A stretch of 64,000 nucleotides of DNA. Origin: Falciphora oryzae (lineage: Eukaryota > Ascomycota > Sordariomycetes > Magnaporthales > Magnaporthaceae). A model generated the notes under the pieces. The model was not told the DNA's origin, ran no database searches, and saw nothing but the letters and a program-made list of their open reading frames with translations. Where the stretch lies: the NCBI GenBank assembly GCA_000733355.1, contig JNVV01000006.1, positions 564,366 through 628,365 of the forward strand. Direction: 5' to 3'. Shown here in pieces: positions 1-10,743 of this stretch (positions are counted from its first letter, which is position 1; each line of letters starts with the position of its first letter). The position numbers and the translations under genes were made by a program.

Positions 1-257
1 GATCCCCGCGCTCAAGGGTCATGGGGATCAGGATGGGTGGTGGAGACGCGAACAGGAGGCCAATAACGTGGGTTACATCTGCATCTACCATAGTAGCAGA
101 CTTGTACAGTTTGTTAACCCAGCGGCAGTGCAACCCTGCACTCTGGAACGACGGCTCTAGCCGCTGATGGTGTGATATTGTATGGGTGAGGCCCTCTGGT
201 TGGGCGTAGGGACTACTAGATACACACATGCGAGGATTTATCAATCTATTGGGTCGC

Positions 258-1472
258 TTATAAGGAAATAGAAGCTGCCTCGCCACCGTCCCCATGACTA
301 CGCCGCCCAGGAAGCAAGATGGAGGGAAAAGTCTGCAGGAAGGCTGAGGCCCCAGCTATCAGCGGTATAATTTGGCCCGTGCTTCCAAGCTCATTGATCC
401 CCTCGACTCCGTTCCACGAGATGGCCGGCTCCACGATGAGCACAAAGAAGACCAATCCTAGGGTCTGGCCGGCCACGGAGACCGAGCGTGAGTGTTTGGG
501 ACGCGCGGAGCGGTCATGCCAAGCCTGCCGTGCTGTAGCCGTCTCCTCCTGTGCGATGCAGAACCAATGCATCACCTCGACAAACCTTTTCCCCCGCGTC
601 TGAACCAGCGCATCCCACGACGCGTAGAGGACGCTGCATGTCGCTATGAATAACCCGATCGAAACGACTACCTGGCTAAAGGTCATGAACCAGCCCAGCA
701 GCTGGACGCGCCCAAAGAAGAATATGTTCGCTCCGCATGGAGGCTCGCCCTGAAACGAGATTGTGTCAGCAACTGGCAGGGCCTGGATAGGCGGGCTGGG
801 AATCCAAGTGTGTTCATTGCCGGGCGGGAAGTCAAGCTGCGGAGCTAGGACAACGGACTAACAAAATGGAAGGGGGGTGTGGCAGTTTAGGCAGCCTGAG
901 TACCACCTGCAGCTAGCAAGGGACTGGGGGGCGACGAATGTAATGGAGGTAATCGCTACACCACATCACACCACATCAGCGCCTGACCTACAAGATGCTG
1001 TGCACCAACGAACCAGAACCAGACACCCACGGATAAGAACCCAATGTTGCAGACGGCCGACAAGAATGCAGATATCCTGGAAGGGTGCACCTTGCCGGGT
1101 TCTGACAGGATTCTGGGCCCGTGGGAGGTCATGCCACCGCCGGTACCGAGCACCAGCGCGATGAAGAGGTCAACGTTGTACAGCTCTTCGGCCTCATTGT
1201 GAGTGCCGACCTTGAAGAGAACGGCGGCCAGCATCCCGAGCTGGAATACGTTGAGCGTCACCCAGACCTCAGGCTGCGGATAACCATGTCGTAAGTCAGC
1301 TTTCCCATTCCTTGAGTTTCCAAATAATAAATAGTCAACATACCACAAGCTCGGGGGCAAAATGGGACGCTATGATGAAGCCGGACCAGTGCAGATAGTT
1401 ACCGGCTCGCACGCCCAGGCCGTACAAGTTATCATCCCCGTTTACGGCACACTCGGTCGCTCGGTCCGCCAT
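258..1472 (-). CDS. multi-pass membrane protein of unknown function (fungal family)
   Basis: Three exons join in phase 0: 1472-1344, 1273-992 and 836-258, giving 329 residues. I see about seven hydrophobic segments spread over the whole protein, so it should be an integral membrane protein. The start reads MADRATECAVNGD, followed by YGLGVRAGNYLHWSGF. In the last exon a Cys-Gly pair precedes FFFGRVQLLGWF. From memory this layout resembles an uncharacterised membrane-protein family common in Sordariomycetes. There is no enzymatic motif and I propose no function. The first intron is clean (GTATGT donor, CAG acceptor). The second intron, 991-837, was chosen because the GTAGGT donor and CAG acceptor preserve the frame; a donor about 30 nt further on is possible. 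Its 5' end faces the STAND gene across a 541-nt divergent spacer. Confidence 0.6.
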
Positions 1473-2013
1473 CGGAGAAGCATACGATAGAATTAGTATG
1501 CAGATAAAGGCTGCCTCGGGTCTGCCAGCAGATGAAGGATAGATAGGGTTATTTAGAGACCTTCTCGTGCTTTATAAGTAACAAACAGATGTAAAGGGCC
1601 CTCCGGTGGTTTCAAAGGATGGACGGACGCGCAAGGGCCCCCAGGGGAGGGCTACCACATGGGCCATAAATATGCGTATCTCTGTTGGACGCACCAAGCC
1701 ATCACTAGGAGGCGACCATGGAAGATGACCAGCGCTAGGGACGCGCATATGTTTGGTGAGACAGGAGAGTATCACTAGACATTGATGTATATATACCTCT
1801 CCTCGACATCCGGGCGGGCTGGTCCGCAAAACGGGGCAATGCCCAATGAAGCTTGGGCATATCAAATGGCGTTGCTTTACCTCAAGGCTGCCTAACCATT
1901 CTTCTCGCATAGCCCTGCGCTTTCCCATACTACCCTCCCTTTCTCTTTTTGCAAGCCCACATATTTCCACATTTGAGAAACTCCGTGCTGCATGCGCAGA
2001 AGACGTCGGCTTA
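1473..2013. other. divergent spacer between membrane-protein and STAND genes
   Basis: This should hold both promoters and 5' leaders. The frame of the STAND gene is open upstream to an ATG at 1846, but the translation there is low in charged residues and unlike the family. I see no other gene. Confidence 0.5.
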
Positions 2014-5000
2014 ATGCATCCATATACCGAGGCGTGCTCGGCTTTGCCGATCCGCCTTACGCACCAGCCGGAACTCCGTCCCCGGGCCGAAACCGGTCCC
2101 TCGACACAGTCGTCTGCCACGCCGGTGACTCACAGCATCTTCGAGGAGCTCGCAGACGAGTACCGCGATAAGCTCAGCCGTGAAGACCTGGCAGCAGTAC
2201 TTCGAATGCAGCCAGATTCCAAAGTCTTCCGGGCCGGCCTCGAGAGTGACGCTGATCTCGCGAAAAAGAACCCGTCACGGATGGACTCCATCCTGAACGG
2301 TGTCGAGAGGTACTCCGCCGTCCTAGCCGTTATCGGACAAGCGTCTCCCGAACTTGCCGCGATGTTCTGGGGAAGTCTGGAGCTCATGCAAAAGGTGCGC
2401 AACGTTTTTGCTTTTGCTGTTGCCATCTGCGGTATACACAGAAGTATTATTATACTAACACGGCCGGTGCGCCTTGGTCAAAAAAACAAAAAAGAACAGA
2501 AATCAGCAGCAAGCAAGGATATCCAAAGCATCACACAGGCAATGCTCTACGAGATGTGCGAGCTGGCTCCTCACTTGGATAGATTGACCAGAGTGTTTGA
2601 GAATGAGAACTGGGAGCACCAGAAAGGACTTCAGCACTCGCTAGCGCAGATTTACCGCGCAATTCTAGACTTTTTAGTCAAAACTGAAAGCTGGATCAAG
2701 AGCTGTCCTACAGGTAGCCACATTACATTCCTCCTTCTCCTTGCTCACATGAATCCTCCTGGCTCAGCGATTCGAAATACGCAGGTCTTCTACGCCACGG
2801 GCCAAGGCCAGAGCCGGTAGAGCCCCGTCTCTGCCTCGACAGGCTCAGGCTTGCTAGGAAGAAGTTCGACCAGGAGCTACCCCTTGCAGACCTGGAGCTG
2901 CACAAAGACTGGCAGCAGGAGGCTAGGGGCTGGCAACAGGATATTAGGGACTGGCAGCAGGACGTGCACAGTATCCTAGTGCAGAACTCGAGCCATAGCT
3001 CCCGGAAGAGTGGCCCGATGCCCTGCCGCATCATCCCATATGCTAACAACTCCCGCTTCACCGGCCGGAAGGACATTCTCGACAAGATGGAAAGGTCTCT
3101 CCTGCCGGGCGACGCGGGCCAGGTCAGGTTTGCGCTCTGTGGTATGGGCGGGGTAGGGAAGACGCAAATTGCGCTCAAGTTCATTCATGACAACCTGGGG
3201 ACATTCCCGGGTGTGTTCTGGTTCCTAGCCGATTCCAAGGCCAAGCTGAACCAGGGCTACGTCGAGGCAGCGAAGCAGGTTGGCATAGAACCCCCCGACT
3301 CTACCCGCGACCAGGACGCGGTGGTGCGCTCGTTCAACGCCTGGCTAGACGGCACCGAGGCCAGATGGGCCATCGTGTTCGACAACGCCGACGACCTCAA
3401 GATACTCGAGGACTACTGGCCATCGCCGGGCAGGGGAACCATAATCATAACGAGCCGAGACGCGGCATGGGCTCTCCAGGTCGACGCGAGCGCCCAGGTC
3501 CCCTGCATGAACCGTCAGGAGGGTCTGGACCTTTTCCTGTCGATACTGGAGCAGTCGCAGATGGGTGTTGAAGACATCGACATGGAAAACACCAACAAGC
3601 TGGGTAAGCTACTCGGTAAGCCTCCTGCGAGCCTAACTGACATCAACTAGTCTTGCTGATATCCTCAATGGCTGACTGCTGCCTGCAGGATACCTCCCGC
3701 TCGCGATGGCCCAGGCGGCAAGCTTCATGGCAGAGGCTGAGTGCACGATCGAGGACTTCCTGGAGATCTACCACGAATCAATCAAAGAGACCGAGACCTT
3801 CGCCGCGCTGAACCTCGACACGCAGAACCGCTTTTACGAGCATACTCTCGCCACTGTCTGGAAGGTCTCCCTAGAGAAGCTTTCGACAGAAGCGCGGACC
3901 CTGCTTGCCATCCTGTCATGTTTGGACCCCGACGGGATCCCCGAAACCATGATACGGAAAAGCGCGGCGAGCTCATCCAGCTTTAAATTCCTCGCGTCCA
4001 CCATGTCCTATACCAAGGCGGTCAAGGAATTGCTCCGGGCGGGACTCATCTGGAAGAGAGCCGCGCAGCCAGCCGCGGCGGCCGGGGCAGCGGCAGAGAG
4101 GGACTCCAAGACCGTCAAGAGCGTGTCCCTTCACCGCCTGGTGCAGGAGATGATCTTCAACCAGCAGACGAGGCCCGAGCGAGATCTCATCTTCGACAAC
4201 GCGCTCGAGGTCTGCCTCGGCGCCTTCCCGCAGCCAACCAGGAGCAACTTCCGGCTCATGAACCGTTGGCCCGAATGCGAGCTCTCCCTCCAGCACCTGC
4301 TGGCGCTCCACGCCCGCTTCCTGGCCTCACCCGAGCTCAGCGTGAGCCCCAGGCTCGGCTACCTCTTCCTCCATGCCGGCCACTACCTCTATGAGAGGCG
4401 GATGCCCGAGCTCGCGCTGCCGCTCTTGGAGACGGTGAATAGAGTCTCACAGGCCGTGGACGACTGGTACTTGAGGTTCAGGGTTCACAGCGTCTTCGGG
4501 TGCGTCTACTTCGACTGCTACCGCTGGACTGAGAGCGAGCATAACTTCCGCCAGGCGCTCGATATACAGCCCGCCAACGCCCCGCCCGATGACATCCTCC
4601 TCGCCCACGGCCACCAAGACCTAGCCCTTCCGCTTTCAGCCCAAGGCAAGTACAAGGAGGCACTCGAGCTCCAAGCGAGGGCGCTCGAGGTCATCGACAA
4701 GAACGACAACGACTTCACCCGCCGCGACATGTCCTTCCACGTCAACCACAACATTGCGCGCACTAAGGAGGCTGCGGGGAGCCCGGCCGAGGCCTTGAGG
4801 CTGCACTTCCTCCAAGGTGACGAGTTCGGCAACGGCCTTCGGAGCGAGATGAGTGAGTCCGGTGCCGTCATCCTGTACGCCATCGGCAATTGCCACCTCG
4901 GTGTCGGCAACCTGGACGAGGGTATCCATTACCATCGCCGCTCCCTCAAGATCCGGCGTCAGGTCTGCGGCGAGGAGAGCTACTTCTACGGCATCTCTTT

Positions 5001-5304
5001 ACACAAGGTCGGCTGCCTCCTTGCCCAGACGGGGTCACTTCCGGGCGCCCTGGAATTCTTCGTGGCGGCCAAAGACATCTTCGAGAAGACACTGTACTCA
5101 GAGCGCGAGCTGAGCCGGACACTGTACCATCTCTCGAGGACAGAGGAGCGGTTGGAACACGAAAAGGATGCGAGGACGCATCTTGATGCCGCCTGGAAGC
5201 TAAGAGCAGGAGTAACAGGGGAGAAATTACCGGCTACACGCCAAACCCCCGGTACTGATGCGGATAGTGGGTTTGATAACCTTGTAATTTACTTGCATGT
5301 ATGA
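2014..5304 (+). CDS. NLR-like STAND NTPase, NB-ARC plus TPR repeats
   Basis: Four exons, 2014-2394, 2500-2713, 2785-3615 and 3689-5304, encode 1013 residues with all splice phases matching. The N-terminal helical region, with ERYSAVLAVIGQASPELAA near residue 110, resembles the domain that precedes NB-ARC in many fungal STAND proteins (DUF7708-like). A Gln/Trp-rich stretch around residues 240-260 is probably coiled coil. The NB-ARC part has a P-loop GMGGVGKT at 318-325, a Walker B region (IVFDNADD) near 398, TIIITSRD near 416 and a GYLPLA motif at 476. The C-terminal third, about 700-960, holds TPR-type helical pairs. Proteins of this build act as oligomerising signal switches in fungal heterokaryon incompatibility and non-self recognition; that role is inferred here. 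No frame breaks are visible, so it looks functional. The acceptor of intron 1 is the least certain boundary. Confidence 0.85.
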
Positions 5305-5470
5305 CGAAGACTTCCGTGCTCTACCCCGTAGTCCGCCACAATTCGATCCGGTTCCAGCAAGGGTAGAGAAAAAAGGAAAGAAAAGAAAAAGAAAACCCCC
5401 AAGCAGACTTTGTGTGTTTTCGTTGATGATATTGGCAGAATGGTGGGGTTACAACATCAATGAGAATGAA

Positions 5471-7246
5471 CTAACGACAAGGCGTGCTAGCTCGGAGGCA
5501 AGCATCCACCGACTTGTGGAAGAACTCGCCCTCTGGCACTGACTTGTCGTGTCTCCATAGCAGCCCGGTAGCTTTTCCATCAGACGCCTTCTCCATGTTG
5601 AAGTCCAGCCGGTAGTATTCGTACGAGCGAACGTATTGCCCCCTTTTGACGGCCTCATCATAAGACATATTCCACACGAAGCTGTCGTGGTGATAATGGC
5701 GCAGCGAGTAGCACTCATCTTCCCTACCGAGGAACTTGAGGCACAGCTCAGCGTCCGATTTGCAGACGACCTCCAGGAACCAGTTGCTGATGCGGTTGTA
5801 GTACCGGCCGACGTAGTGGTCAAGGGGCTGGGGTGTTGTCCCGCTGACCCGCTCGGCGGCCAGCTGGCGCTCCACATCGTCCATGCGGGCGATGCCAGCG
5901 TTGACGCTCTGACGTGTGAGGCCGAGGTAGTCCTGCTGAGGCGCTCCAGCGAAGATGGTATCGACAACCATCTGGCACACCCAGTCGGCGGCGTCGCAAA
6001 GGCCCAGCGAGTTCTGCATCACCACTACCGCAGTACCCGTCTCCGGCAGCAGACACAGCGCTGACGTCGTTCCGGGCATGTTGCCCCCGTGCCAGATGGC
6101 AAGCCTGCCCGGGTAAGCCCCGCCGAGCACCGGGAAGGGCTGCTGCTCCTGCTTCGCCTCCAATATCGGCTTGTTCCACCCAAAGTCCAACGCGCCCGGA
6201 AGTTGCGTCCGGTTCCAACCGAGTGCGTATGTCTGTTCTAGCAGCGTGTTCACGCACCGCGGTACGTGTGGCGCGATGAGCATCGATGTCTGCTGTGTTA
6301 GAGGAGCCGCCACACTTGGCCGCCCAGACGTCTGCCCGGGTACACCAGGCTTGAAGGCCCCGCGGTTCCTAGGCCTGCTCAGGGCGTTCCAGACGCTTCC
6401 AATGTACGAAGTTGCCGGAGAAGCCTCCTCGCTACCGCTGCTCAGGCGGAGAGGCTCCATGGCGTCCAGGCACGCGGCGCTGTACTTGAGCATGTCTGCC
6501 GTCGAGGTCCTGACTCCTTGGCTGGCGAACATGAGCATGTCTCCGCTGGCGTTGCAAAACGGGAGCCGGCAGGGCGACCGATCTGAGAGGATGTTGTAAT
6601 GGGCAGCGATGTTGGTGTCAGCCTTTGGATGCGTCGTGAAGGTTCGGTCCATGCCCAGGGGTTCAAAGATGTGTTGTTGGAAGAAGTCGCCCAACGACTG
6701 GTCTGAGAGCTTCTCGAGGACCAGGCCGGCGATGTTGTAGCCGTGATTGTTGTACATGTACTTGGAGCGTACTGGGGTAACCTGGGGGAGATAGTCGAAG
6801 GTCCTGATGGCCTCTTCCTTTGGGAGAAGAATCCTGTTGTTGGACTGGAGATAAAGAGCATCAGCCCAGGCCTTCCCGGTTCGGTGACAGAGGACATCCA
6901 CGACCGTCAGCTTGGCCGCACATAGCTCGGTGTCTTTGGACATGGCTGTGAGGATGTCATGGACAGGCGTGTCCCAGGCCAGTTTGCCCTGGTCGACCAA
7001 TTTGGCGACTGCCGTGGCAGTCATCGCCTTAGCCTTAGTCAACGAGGCGATATAGAAGAGGGTGTCCCTGTCGACTTTGAGACCAGCTTCCACGTCCCGG
7101 AGCCCGTGGTATACCTCGTGGACTACTTCATAGTTGTGAATTACAGCGACGGCGAGGCCTGGTACTCCTGTTTCGGAGCGAATAGCTTCGATGAGAGGGT
7201 ACAGTAAGGCCAATCTGCCAGAGACATTGGCGGAGGCTTGGGGCAT
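5471..7246 (-). CDS. class C beta-lactamase-like serine hydrolase
   Basis: This is a single-exon gene of 591 residues. The catalytic set of the beta-lactamase/transpeptidase fold is complete: SLTK at 68-71 (nucleophile Ser68, Lys71), YNN at 165-167 (the YxN motif) and HGG at 386-388 (the KTG-box equivalent). No signal peptide is apparent, so it is probably cytosolic. Relatives include fungal esterases, peptidases and acyltransferases such as LovD; the substrate cannot be told from sequence. The C-terminal 150 residues form an extra domain seen in the longer fungal members. It converges on the STAND gene (166 nt apart) and diverges from the efflux transporter at 7933, whose promoter region it shares. 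That pairing suggests hydrolysis or acyl transfer on a small molecule combined with export, which is inference only. Confidence 0.85.
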   Translation of the reverse strand: MPQASANVSGRLALLYPLIEAIRSETGVPGLAVAVIHNYEVVHEVYHGLRDVEAGLKVDRDTLFYIASLTKAKAMTATAVAKLVDQGKLAWDTPVHDILTAMSKDTELCAAKLTVVDVLCHRTGKAWADALYLQSNNRILLPKEEAIRTFDYLPQVTPVRSKYMYNNHGYNIAGLVLEKLSDQSLGDFFQQHIFEPLGMDRTFTTHPKADTNIAAHYNILSDRSPCRLPFCNASGDMLMFASQGVRTSTADMLKYSAACLDAMEPLRLSSGSEEASPATSYIGSVWNALSRPRNRGAFKPGVPGQTSGRPSVAAPLTQQTSMLIAPHVPRCVNTLLEQTYALGWNRTQLPGALDFGWNKPILEAKQEQQPFPVLGGAYPGRLAIWHGGNMPGTTSALCLLPETGTAVVVMQNSLGLCDAADWVCQMVVDTIFAGAPQQDYLGLTRQSVNAGIARMDDVERQLAAERVSGTTPQPLDHYVGRYYNRISNWFLEVVCKSDAELCLKFLGREDECYSLRHYHHDSFVWNMSYDEAVKRGQYVRSYEYYRLDFNMEKASDGKATGLLWRHDKSVPEGEFFHKSVDACLRASTPCR

Positions 7247-7247
7247 A

Positions 7248-7320
7248 ATGGCACCGTTCGATTTCGATTAATAGAGGTGATGGCACCGTTCGACCTCGAT
7301 CAATAAGATGATGGCACCCG
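7248..7320. repeat. 31-32 nt tandem direct repeat upstream of hydrolase start
   Basis: Units begin at 7248, 7280 and 7311. The first two share ATGGCACCGTTCGA followed by a TCGAT-AATA block; the third keeps only the first nine bases. They lie directly next to the start codon of the hydrolase, so they are in its 5' leader or core promoter. Confidence 0.7.
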
Positions 7321-7512
7321 ATTTGGCTGAACAATTGATTGTTTGATCAAACTGGCGATGGATCTCATGGTAGGACCAAGGCAGCACGGTTGGTCTCAGA
7401 AAATGCTCAGGATCTAACAGGTCCCAGCCGTGCTGGGTTGCGACTTCCCCGCGCCAGGGCGCAGGATCCAGGTGCGGGCGGGGGGATTTCTGCTGCGATT
7501 ATTGAGAAGGTA

Positions 7513-7565
7513 GGTACCTAGGTAGGTAGGCAGGCAGGTAGGTGGTACCTACCTACCTAGGTACC
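7513..7565. repeat. perfect 18-bp inverted repeat of TAGG/CCTA units
   Basis: Arms 7513-7530 and 7548-7565 are exact reverse complements, separated by 17 nt. They are made of GGTA/TAGG tetranucleotides, with the palindrome GGTACC in each arm. Similar short CCTAGGTA-type tracts occur near 51,085 and 54,886, so this is a dispersed simple sequence of this genome as well as a potential hairpin. Confidence 0.75.
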
Positions 7566-7658
7566 CATGGAGCCCAAAAATGTCTGCAGTTCCGACGCCC
7601 CGACACTGCTGTTGACCGCTGGGAGCCGGCCGTCAAAGGAGCTTTGTTGATGGTGGGT

Positions 7659-7742
7659 ACATATGTCCATCACCGGCTGTCTATTACGACCCGCGTTCCT
7701 GCAGCGCGGTCTCTCAATATATCCGGAACATATGTCAATCAC
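7659..7742. promoter_or_regulatory. duplicated ACATATGTC motif upstream of efflux gene
   Basis: The 15-mer ACATATGTCCATCAC (7659-7673) recurs as ACATATGTCAATCAC (7728-7742), 69 nt apart, with a CATATG palindrome at the core. The copies are 274 and 205 nt upstream of the transporter start. Two near-identical long matches in a divergent promoter suggest a regulator binding site; the regulator is unknown. Confidence 0.4.
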
Positions 7743-7932
7743 AGGAGTGACTTCCGATGTGCGCGCCGAGGAACAGGCATGTTGGCGCTTCCGGCCCCCA
7801 ACCAAGCCGTAGCTATGGGCTCGGCGGGCGTGTTTATATATCTATTAAACAGCTGTAGCCGTGCAGCCTGTGTCTTCTTGACGGGTACAACCTTCAAATC
7901 GCAAAATCGGCGGCGCGCTTGTGCTCGCGGCA

Positions 7933-10186
7933 ATGGGTGGTCCTAGCGAGTCCTGTTCCTCCGACGAAGTAGTCGACGTCCAGGCTGATGAGAGCCAGAA
8001 GACTACCACCCGTACCTCCGTGGCTGTAGCCCGCAGAGAAGATACCGCCGCCGTGCTCGCAGAATACGGATTAACAACCAAGCAAGACGGGACAGTCTGC
8101 TGGAGACCCAACAGTCCAGACCATCCGCGGAACTGGTCGACGGCGAGGAAGACGTTTGATACCACGATAATAATCCTGCTGGAATTTTATACGTGAGCAT
8201 TCCGCTCCCGCCAAGAGAAATGGCTATCATTTTCCACTTGCTGACCACCCAAAAATGATGAGGAATAACACACGATGGCTGATGTCCTTGTCCGCAAAAC
8301 GGTCATTAGCACCACAGGAGTCAGTCCGAGCCGCCAGGATTTCAATAACCGTGACAGAGGAAAGAAGGAGACAACATGCTGACCAACAACTGTCTACACT
8401 GCCCCTAGGCCCCCGTAGCGGACCGCGCGGCCGCTGAGTACGGCTTTGGGCCAAGGCGGTCGCTCATCGCCTTCACCTTCATGTAAGCCAAGAACCTTGG
8501 CCTCCTAGCCTAAGCTCCAGACCGTTCCAAACTTCCCTCGACGAGGAAACAGTCTAGCGGCAAATCTTGCCACTAGAAGTCCGAGCTAGAAGTGTGATCG
8601 ACAAGCCAGTCAAAACGAGCGCCACTGATGACATCAGCGATGATACACACCCACTCGCTGTCTGACCCAGTGAGGAAACGTCTGGCAATTCACTGACCGA
8701 GTGTCAGGGAAAAAAAAAGGTACCAATTAGGCCAAGCTATCGGCGGCTGCCTCATCCCGCCTTTCTCCGAGACCGTCGGGCGAAGATGGCCCTACCTGGC
8801 CTCGTGCGCGGGCTTCGGCCTCTTCTGCCTCGTTGTGGCGGCCGGTCCGGGCGACGCGCCGCCCGGGCCCGGCGCCGCGGCCGCCGTCTATATCGGCCGG
8901 TTCGTGACGGGTTTGGCCTCGGCCGCGCCCAGCGTCGTGGTGGCCGGGAGCGTCGAGGACATGTTCAACGCGCGCCGGCGTGTCCGGATCGTCGTGCTGT
9001 GGAACGCCGGCACGACGGCGGGCCTGTGCTTCGTCCCCGTGTACGCCGCCTACATCTCGGCCGCCGCGGGCTGGCGCTGGGTTTTTCGCAGCGCCGCCGT
9101 CGTCACTGCCGTGCTGTTTGTGGCCCTGCTCTGGGTCTGGGAGAGTCGGCCGAGCATGTGAGACAACGATTCCAACCTGGTTCTTTTGTATAAATGTACT
9201 CCCCAAGTGTCAAGCTTGGCTAACTTGCGTATAATGCCTGCTGGAAGACTGTTGGGACGCAAAATCCGCCGGCTGGAAAAGGAAAGGGGAATCCGCAACC
9301 TGAACCGGTCCAACCCGGGCTCTACCCCTGACAGCAAAGCGCTCCTCGAGGCCGTCGTGGTCAGGCCGGTGCGCATCCTACTAACGGAGCCGCTGGTGGT
9401 AATGGTCGCCATAATCTCGGCCGTCTCATGGGGCATCATCTACCTCTTCGCCGAGTGTTTGCTGGACATCTACATGACCATGGCCCTGAGCGAGACGGAG
9501 GCATCGTTGCCGTTTCTCGCCATTGCTGTTGGCGTTTTGTTTACATTCTTCCCGCGCTTGTGGGATATGAGCGTCGTCAAGGTCAGACGGTGCAGAGGGG
9601 AGCACATCGAGCCGTACGCTTGTCCTGCAAAGCCCCTGAGCCCCTTGATTTTGGCGTTTCCTCGCTCTTCGAGCAAACATACTAGACGTCAGTTACGCAA
9701 AGCTAACAAGAGAACGACTTGGAACAATATAGTGAGGACAAGATAATGGGCTTCACCATCGCGGCACCAGCCCTGACCATCGGCCTGGCCTGGTTCTCGT
9801 GGACGATCCCACCGCTGGTCCAGGGCCCGCACTGGGCGGCGCCGACGGCGGCGCTGGTGCTCGTCGGGTTCACCATCAACGAGCTGGCGTACACGCTGAG
9901 CGCGTACCTCTCGGACGCGTACCTGCTGTACAGCGCCTCGGCCTTTGCGGGGCTCGCCTTCGTCCGCGCCATAGTTTCGGGCTTGATGCCGCTAGCCGCG
10001 CACGAGCTGTACGGCCCGCGCGGGTCCGGGGCCAACGTGGCCGAGTCGATACTGGCGGCCTTTTCGGCGCTCTTCCGCGTCGCCCCGTGGGTCTTCATCC
10101 GCTTCGGCAGGCGGCTACGGCAGCGCAGCCCGTTTGCGTGCTACAGCCTGGAGACTCACCGACAGATCCAAATCGAAGAGGATTGA
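7933..10186 (+). CDS. DHA1-family MFS multidrug efflux transporter
   Basis: Six exons are inferred: 7933-8192, 8298-8319 (or 8310-8319), 8409-8482, 8720-9157, 9248-9613 and 9733-10186, about 537 residues with 12 membrane helices. The cytosolic N-terminus leads to DHPRNWSTARK, the entry to helix 1. Exon 4 carries SETVGRRWPYL (motif A loop) and EDMFNARRR. The end reads FACYSLETHRQIQIEED, the conserved tail I know from fungal drug:H+ antiporters of the plasma membrane. Every junction joins in phase. The family's conserved TTVISTTG segment requires an acceptor at 8296-8297, but these bases are AA rather than AG. The next AG at 8308-8309 is also in frame and would drop four residues (TVIS) from helix 1. 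Intron 3 is long (237 nt) and ends in an A-run before AAG. The gene may be functional, mis-spliced or newly damaged. Confidence 0.75.
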
Positions 10187-10743
10187 CGAAGCCTGCTTAG
10201 CTAGGAGGCGTGACATTGGCACTGGATTGTGTTGTGAGGCCCCGAGGCGGTGGGGTTGTGGGAGAGCCAATGTCAGAAGACAAGACAAAAAGGGGGACGT
10301 CTCCTCGAGAGACGGAAAACTGGAATCAAGAAGGGAAGTAAAACGCCAGTTCGCCCCAGACAAGCAGATAGAAACACATAAATACAAGAGATACCGGCGT
10401 CATAACCTCAAGCTGGGAATCTGCATCACAAAGGAAATCAGTTTACACGTTGTACATGCTCGCGGCTTTGCCGTCAGCCCAGTGCCCCATCCCTGATCGA
10501 GGCAGGGAGAGGGATACAGAAGCGACGGCAGAAACAAGAAAGACGAGGCCAGCAGCGCAAGAACCTGCAAAGCCCGAAGGACAAAGGATCCGCCATAACC
10601 AACACTACCCGGGAAATCATTTTAGCCTCCCCAAAGCGATTGCCCCAAACGTCGGCTCTGATATTTCTCCGAGTTGTCCAAGGTCGAGCCAGCGTTTGAA
10701 CTGGTGTCTGTATAGGCGTAAAGGTGCGCGCTCGCTTGCTGCC
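10187..10743. other. convergent spacer, no gene seen
   Basis: This lies between the 3' ends of the transporter and PEX11 genes. It should hold both 3' UTRs; I see no coding or RNA feature. Confidence 0.5.

Noticed and set aside
7933..10186. Efflux transporter as a clear pseudogene
   Set aside because: Apparent stop codons fall in introns; five of six junctions are normal and the full protein can be assembled, so only one acceptor is suspect.
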